Source: DAOUKH01 sp034421515 (GTDB lineage Bacteria; Chloroflexota; Dehalococcoidia; SHYB01). From it: a stretch of 35,617 nucleotides of DNA. Below the pieces are notes generated by a model that saw nothing but the letters and a program-made list of their open reading frames with translations, was not told where the DNA came from and ran no database searches. The stretch covers positions 1-35,617 of the forward strand of contig DAOUKH010000083.1 of assembly GCA_034421515.1 (NCBI GenBank), read 5' to 3'. Positions 32,833-35,617 of this stretch are shown in pieces (the stretch's first letter is position 1; every line of letters begins with the position of its first letter). The position numbers were made by a program, and so were the translations under genes.

Positions 32833-32910
32833 CCGCCCCTCCGACGCGCCTGACGGCGTGTGCCCTCTTTCAGTTTCCCCCAAGAGGGGGAAAGGCTTAA
32901 GTTGCTCCCC
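32833..32910 (-). repeat. Dispersed intergenic repeat, module A copy 4 (inverted)
   Basis: Minus strand reads GGGGAGCAACTTAAGCC, hairpin TTTCCCCCTCTTGGGGGAAA and the ACTGAAAGAGGG linker, matching copy 3's left flank and copy 2's core. It lies between the HD-domain and radC genes. Confidence 0.75.
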
Positions 32911-32967
32911 TTCTGGAGACACCGCCGCACTGAGGGAGCGGTGACGGGCTTCGAGGGGCAGGGGACT

Positions 32968-32996
32968 GGCGACCATGAGGGTCGCTCCTACGGGGC
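32968..32996 (-). repeat. Dispersed intergenic repeat, module B copy 4 (inverted)
   Basis: Minus strand reads GTAGGAGCGACCCTCATGGTCGCC, compared with GTAGGGGCGACTCTTGTGGTCGCC at 6321. Directly downstream of the radC stop, with module A 58 nt further on. Confidence 0.65.
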
Positions 32997-33005
32997 CCCA
33001 TCCCG

Positions 33006-33770
33006 CTACGTCGAGAGGTCTTTGGGGCGGTTTGGCGACAGGGCGGCGGGGTCGAAGGCGAGGCCTTGGTTCTTCATGCTGACGTGGGACTGGCCGCCGA
33101 TGATGACGTGGTCCAAGAGCTGGATGTTGAGAATTTCGCCGGCCTCGATGAGCTGCATGGTCAGCTCGACGTCGGAGCGGCTGGGCGTGGGGTCGCCGGA
33201 GGGGTGGTTGTGGACGACGACCAATGCGGTGGCGTTCTCCCGCACCGCGGGCCGGAAGACCTCGCAGGCGCGCACCTTGGCGGTGTTGACGGTGCCCACG
33301 TAGACCTGGCGGATCCCGAGCACCTGGTTCCTGATGTCGAGCAGGACGCTGTACAGGTGCTCCTGGCGCAGGTGCGCCACCTCGCTGGAGAGGAGGTCGG
33401 CGATGGCCTCCGGCCGGTCGGCAATGACACGATCGGCGGTGCCCAGCGCCGCGAGACGCCTTCCGAGCTCGAGCCCGGCGGCCACCTGACAATACTTGGC
33501 GCGGCTGAGCCCCTTGACCTCGGACACCTCGGCGAGGGTGGCGTCGGCCAGACCGCGCAACCCCTCGAACTTGGAGAGCATCTGCTGCGCGATGCCGAGG
33601 GCGCTGGCGCCCTCGATGCCGGTGCGCAGCAGGATCGCGATGAGCTCGGCGTTGCTCAACACCTTGGGGCCGTACCGGAGCAGCCGTTCCCTTGGACGCT
33701 CGCCGTCGGGCAGATCGTGAATGCGGGGGCCTTCGGTCCCGGCTGGAGTGGGGAGCGTGGCTGTGGTCAT
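33006..33770 (-). CDS. radC: RadC/YeeS-family JAB-domain protein
   Basis: A 254-aa protein. N-terminal helix-hairpin-helix-type region (LSNAELIAILLRTGI, VKGLSRAKYCQVAAGLELGRR), then a metal-binding JAB/MPN+ domain: RQEHLYSVLLDIRN, and HNHPSGDPTPSRSD which fits HxHx7Sx2D. The metalloprotease-like fold is clear, but the cellular role of RadC is not established (the old repair name is doubtful). Likely own transcription unit, diverging from the MEMO1-family gene. Confidence 0.93.
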   Translation of the reverse strand: MTTATLPTPAGTEGPRIHDLPDGERPRERLLRYGPKVLSNAELIAILLRTGIEGASALGIAQQMLSKFEGLRGLADATLAEVSEVKGLSRAKYCQVAAGLELGRRLAALGTADRVIADRPEAIADLLSSEVAHLRQEHLYSVLLDIRNQVLGIRQVYVGTVNTAKVRACEVFRPAVRENATALVVVHNHPSGDPTPSRSDVELTMQLIEAGEILNIQLLDHVIIGGQSHVSMKNQGLAFDPAALSPNRPKDLST

Positions 33771-33855
33771 AGCGCCTCCATACGCCGCACGACCATAGCG
33801 GCGGCCCGCCGTTCGCGAAAGGCCCGGATGGCACGCCCCGTCTATCCCGAGCCCC

Positions 33856-33861
33856 TATAAT
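33856..33861 (+). promoter_or_regulatory. -10 box for the MEMO1-family gene
   Basis: Perfect TATAAT, 23 nt before the ATG at 33885; no -35 match within 16-18 nt. Confidence 0.4.
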
Positions 33862-33884
33862 GTCCCTGGCCCAACTCTGACCCT

Positions 33885-35138
33885 ATGCAGCACGATCCGG
33901 CCTCCGTCCGTCCCAAGCTGCGCCCGCTCGAGGTCCACCGCGTCGAGCAGGACGGCCAACGCTACTATCTTCTGCGCGACGCCATGGGGCTCGGCGACGG
34001 GCCCGCCATGGTCCCCGAAGCACTGGGACCGCTGCTGGCCCTGTGCGACGGCGACCGCGACGTGGATGCCATCGCCGCCGCCTTCCACCTCCGCACCGGC
34101 GTCGACCTTGGCCGCGATAGGGTCGCCCAGATCATCGACTCGCTGAGCCAGGGCTTCTTGCTCGACGACGAACGCTTCGGCGACGCCTACCGGAAGGCCG
34201 TCGGCAACTTCCGGGAGCTTCCCTACCGGCCGTTGAGCCACGCGGGCGCGGTCTATCCCGCCGACCCCGCCGAGTTGGAGCAGACCTTCGCTAAGTACCT
34301 CGAAGATGCGGGCGTGCAGTCCTCGAAGGTAGGTTTCCAAGACGGGCGCGGCTTCGGCGTCCTCTCGCCCCACATCGATTACCACCGCGGGTGGCGGACC
34401 TACGCCGAGGTCTGGTCGGAGGCCGCCGCCGCCGTCGCCGAGGCCGAGGTCGCCGTCATCTTCGGCACCGACCACGCCGGCGGCCCCGGGAGGCTCACCC
34501 TCACCCGCCAGAGCTACGCTACGCCGTTCGGGAAGCTACCCACGGACCAGGACGTGGTCGACGCCCTCGCCGCCGAAATCGGCGAGGAGGAGGCTTTCGC
34601 CGAGGAGTACCACCACCGCCGCGAGCACTCCATCGAATTGGCGCTGGTATGGATGCACTACTTCCTGCGGCCCCGGGAGATTCCCATCGTTCCGATCCTG
34701 TGCGGCTCCTTCTACCCGTTCGTGCTCGGCGAGGCGTCGCTGGAGGGGCACGACGTCTTCCGGCGGACCCTCGACGCGCTCCGGCGTGCCTGCGAGGGCC
34801 GCAAGACGCTCTACGTCGCCGCGGGCGACCTGGCCCACGTGGGGCCGGCCTTCGGGGACGCCCTGCCGTGGTCGCCGCTGGATCGGGCCACTCTCCGGCA
34901 GGCCGACGACGGACTCATGGACGCCATCAGGTCCGGCGACAGCGCCGGTTTCTTCGAACGGATACGCTCGGTGGGGGACCGCAACCGCGTCTGCGGCGGG
35001 CCGCCGATCTATCTGACCCTCCGCATGCTCGAGGGCGCATCGGGCGCTTCGGCAGGCTACGATCAGTGCCCCGCCGACCCGCAGGACGCCAGCTTCGTCT
35101 CCATAGCGGGCGCGGTGCTGGGAGTCGAGCAGGCCTGA
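33885..35138 (+). CDS. MEMO1-family protein with N-terminal wHTH/PqqD-like extension
   Basis: A 417-aa protein. Residues ~120 to the end form a MEMO1 domain: SPHIDYHRGW and GTDHAGG carry the presumed metal-binding His residues, EHSIELALVWMHYFL follows, and RVCGGPPI holds the late Cys. Residues ~10-100 are an extra domain that looks like a PqqD-type or winged-helix module (VPEALGPLLALCDGDRDV). MEMO-like bacterial proteins are named AmmeMemoRadiSam system protein B and usually occur beside AMMECR1 and a radical SAM enzyme; neither is in the window. Function unproven. The SDR gene starts 8 nt later, probably in the same operon. Confidence 0.85.
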   Translation: MQHDPASVRPKLRPLEVHRVEQDGQRYYLLRDAMGLGDGPAMVPEALGPLLALCDGDRDVDAIAAAFHLRTGVDLGRDRVAQIIDSLSQGFLLDDERFGDAYRKAVGNFRELPYRPLSHAGAVYPADPAELEQTFAKYLEDAGVQSSKVGFQDGRGFGVLSPHIDYHRGWRTYAEVWSEAAAAVAEAEVAVIFGTDHAGGPGRLTLTRQSYATPFGKLPTDQDVVDALAAEIGEEEAFAEEYHHRREHSIELALVWMHYFLRPREIPIVPILCGSFYPFVLGEASLEGHDVFRRTLDALRRACEGRKTLYVAAGDLAHVGPAFGDALPWSPLDRATLRQADDGLMDAIRSGDSAGFFERIRSVGDRNRVCGGPPIYLTLRMLEGASGASAGYDQCPADPQDASFVSIAGAVLGVEQA

Positions 35139-35146
35139 TTTCGATC

Positions 35147-35617
35147 ATGTCCTTCGCCAACAGAGTCGCCATCGTCACCGGAGCCGGTCAGGGGATAGGC
35201 CGGGCTATTGCCGAAGACCTCGCCCGCCGGGGCGCGACGGTCGCGGTGCTGGACGTCGACGCTGACAAGGCCGAGGAGACGGCGGCGGCGCTGGCGGACT
35301 CGGGCGCGTTCGCGCTGGGCTGCGACATCGCGGACTGGGAGGCTGCCCAAGGCGCGATTGAGTCCGTCGCGGAACGGGCGGGGCGCGTCGATATCTTGGT
35401 CAACGCGGCGGGCATCGGCGGGGCGGGCCCCCTGAGCGGCCTAACGGAGAAGCGGGTGGAACGTCACTTCGGGGTCAACCTGACGGGCCAGTTGTGGATG
35501 GCGCAAGCCGCTGCGCCGCACATGGAGAGCGCGGGTTGGGGGCGGATCGTGAACGTCGCCTCGATCGCGGGCGTGATGGGCGGCACGAACCGCACGCTCT
35601 ACACCGCGTCGAAGACG
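35147..35617 (+). CDS. SDR-family oxidoreductase (3' truncated by window edge)
   Basis: The first 157 residues of a classical short-chain dehydrogenase. Cofactor loop TGAGQGIG (11-18); the Asp in VLDVD suggests NAD(H) preference; NAAG (86-89) in place of NNAG; catalytic S139 (NVASIAG) and Y152/K156 (YTASK). About 90-100 residues are missing. Substrate not predictable from this part. Confidence 0.88.
   Translation, partial: MSFANRVAIVTGAGQGIGRAIAEDLARRGATVAVLDVDADKAEETAAALADSGAFALGCDIADWEAAQGAIESVAERAGRVDILVNAAGIGGAGPLSGLTEKRVERHFGVNLTGQLWMAQAAAPHMESAGWGRIVNVASIAGVMGGTNRTLYTASKT

Overview
This is a dense, high-GC bacterial chromosome segment with GC-rich third codon positions, GTG and TTG starts, and many recognisable TATAAT-like -10 boxes. 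Gene content (CaiB/BaiF CoA-transferase, D-aminoacylase-like amidohydrolase, M20 peptidase, SDR, tungsten/molybdenum enzymes, a UGSC-type selenoprotein) suggests an uncultivated lineage, perhaps Chloroflexota (Dehalococcoidia/SAR202-like). That assignment is inference only. No transposase, phage gene or CRISPR array was seen. Two ends are truncated: a CoA-transferase at the left edge and an SDR at the right.

Layout. 1-1505: end of a CoA-transferase, then a ribbon-helix-helix/PIN toxin-antitoxin pair. 1872-3560 (minus): a two-gene operon of a UGSC-family selenoprotein, with an in-frame UGA and a SECIS-like hairpin, and a 361-aa partner of unknown function. 3725-6246 (minus): an ERG4/ERG24-type sterol-reductase-like membrane protein and an M20 peptidase. 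6608-12320: a lone N6-adenine methyltransferase of restriction-modification type, an acetyl-CoA synthetase and a small-molecule methyltransferase. 12545-22676: a long plus-strand cluster with a homocitrate/isopropylmalate-synthase-like enzyme, a paralogue of the selenoprotein partner, mobA, moaD, an aldehyde:ferredoxin oxidoreductase, NuoE- and NuoF-like subunits and a formate dehydrogenase catalytic subunit. 22739-24383 (minus): PII and ammonium transporter. 24541-26755: CMD-family protein and D-aminoacylase-like amidohydrolase. 26809-32086: tRNA-Thr(UGU), tRNA-Tyr(GUA), tRNA-Thr(GGU), tuf, rpmG, secE, nusG, rplK, rplA, rplJ, rplL. 32136-35617: HD-domain protein, radC (minus), MEMO1-family protein and the SDR.

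How the genes work together. The 15-22.7 kb cluster looks like a pterin-cofactor oxidoreductase island: MobA and MoaD serve cofactor synthesis, AOR and FdhA oxidise aldehydes and formate, and NuoE/NuoF form an FMN/NAD module that passes electrons to NAD. The selenoprotein operon shares a protein family with this island (genes at 1872 and 14006), which hints at a common redox role. FdhA carries Cys where some relatives carry Sec, so the UGSC protein is the only Sec candidate in the window.

A family of palindromic intergenic repeats (modules A and B) occupies most of the gaps, in both orientations. It fills the two gene-free stretches longer than 300 nt (1506-1871 and 6247-6607).
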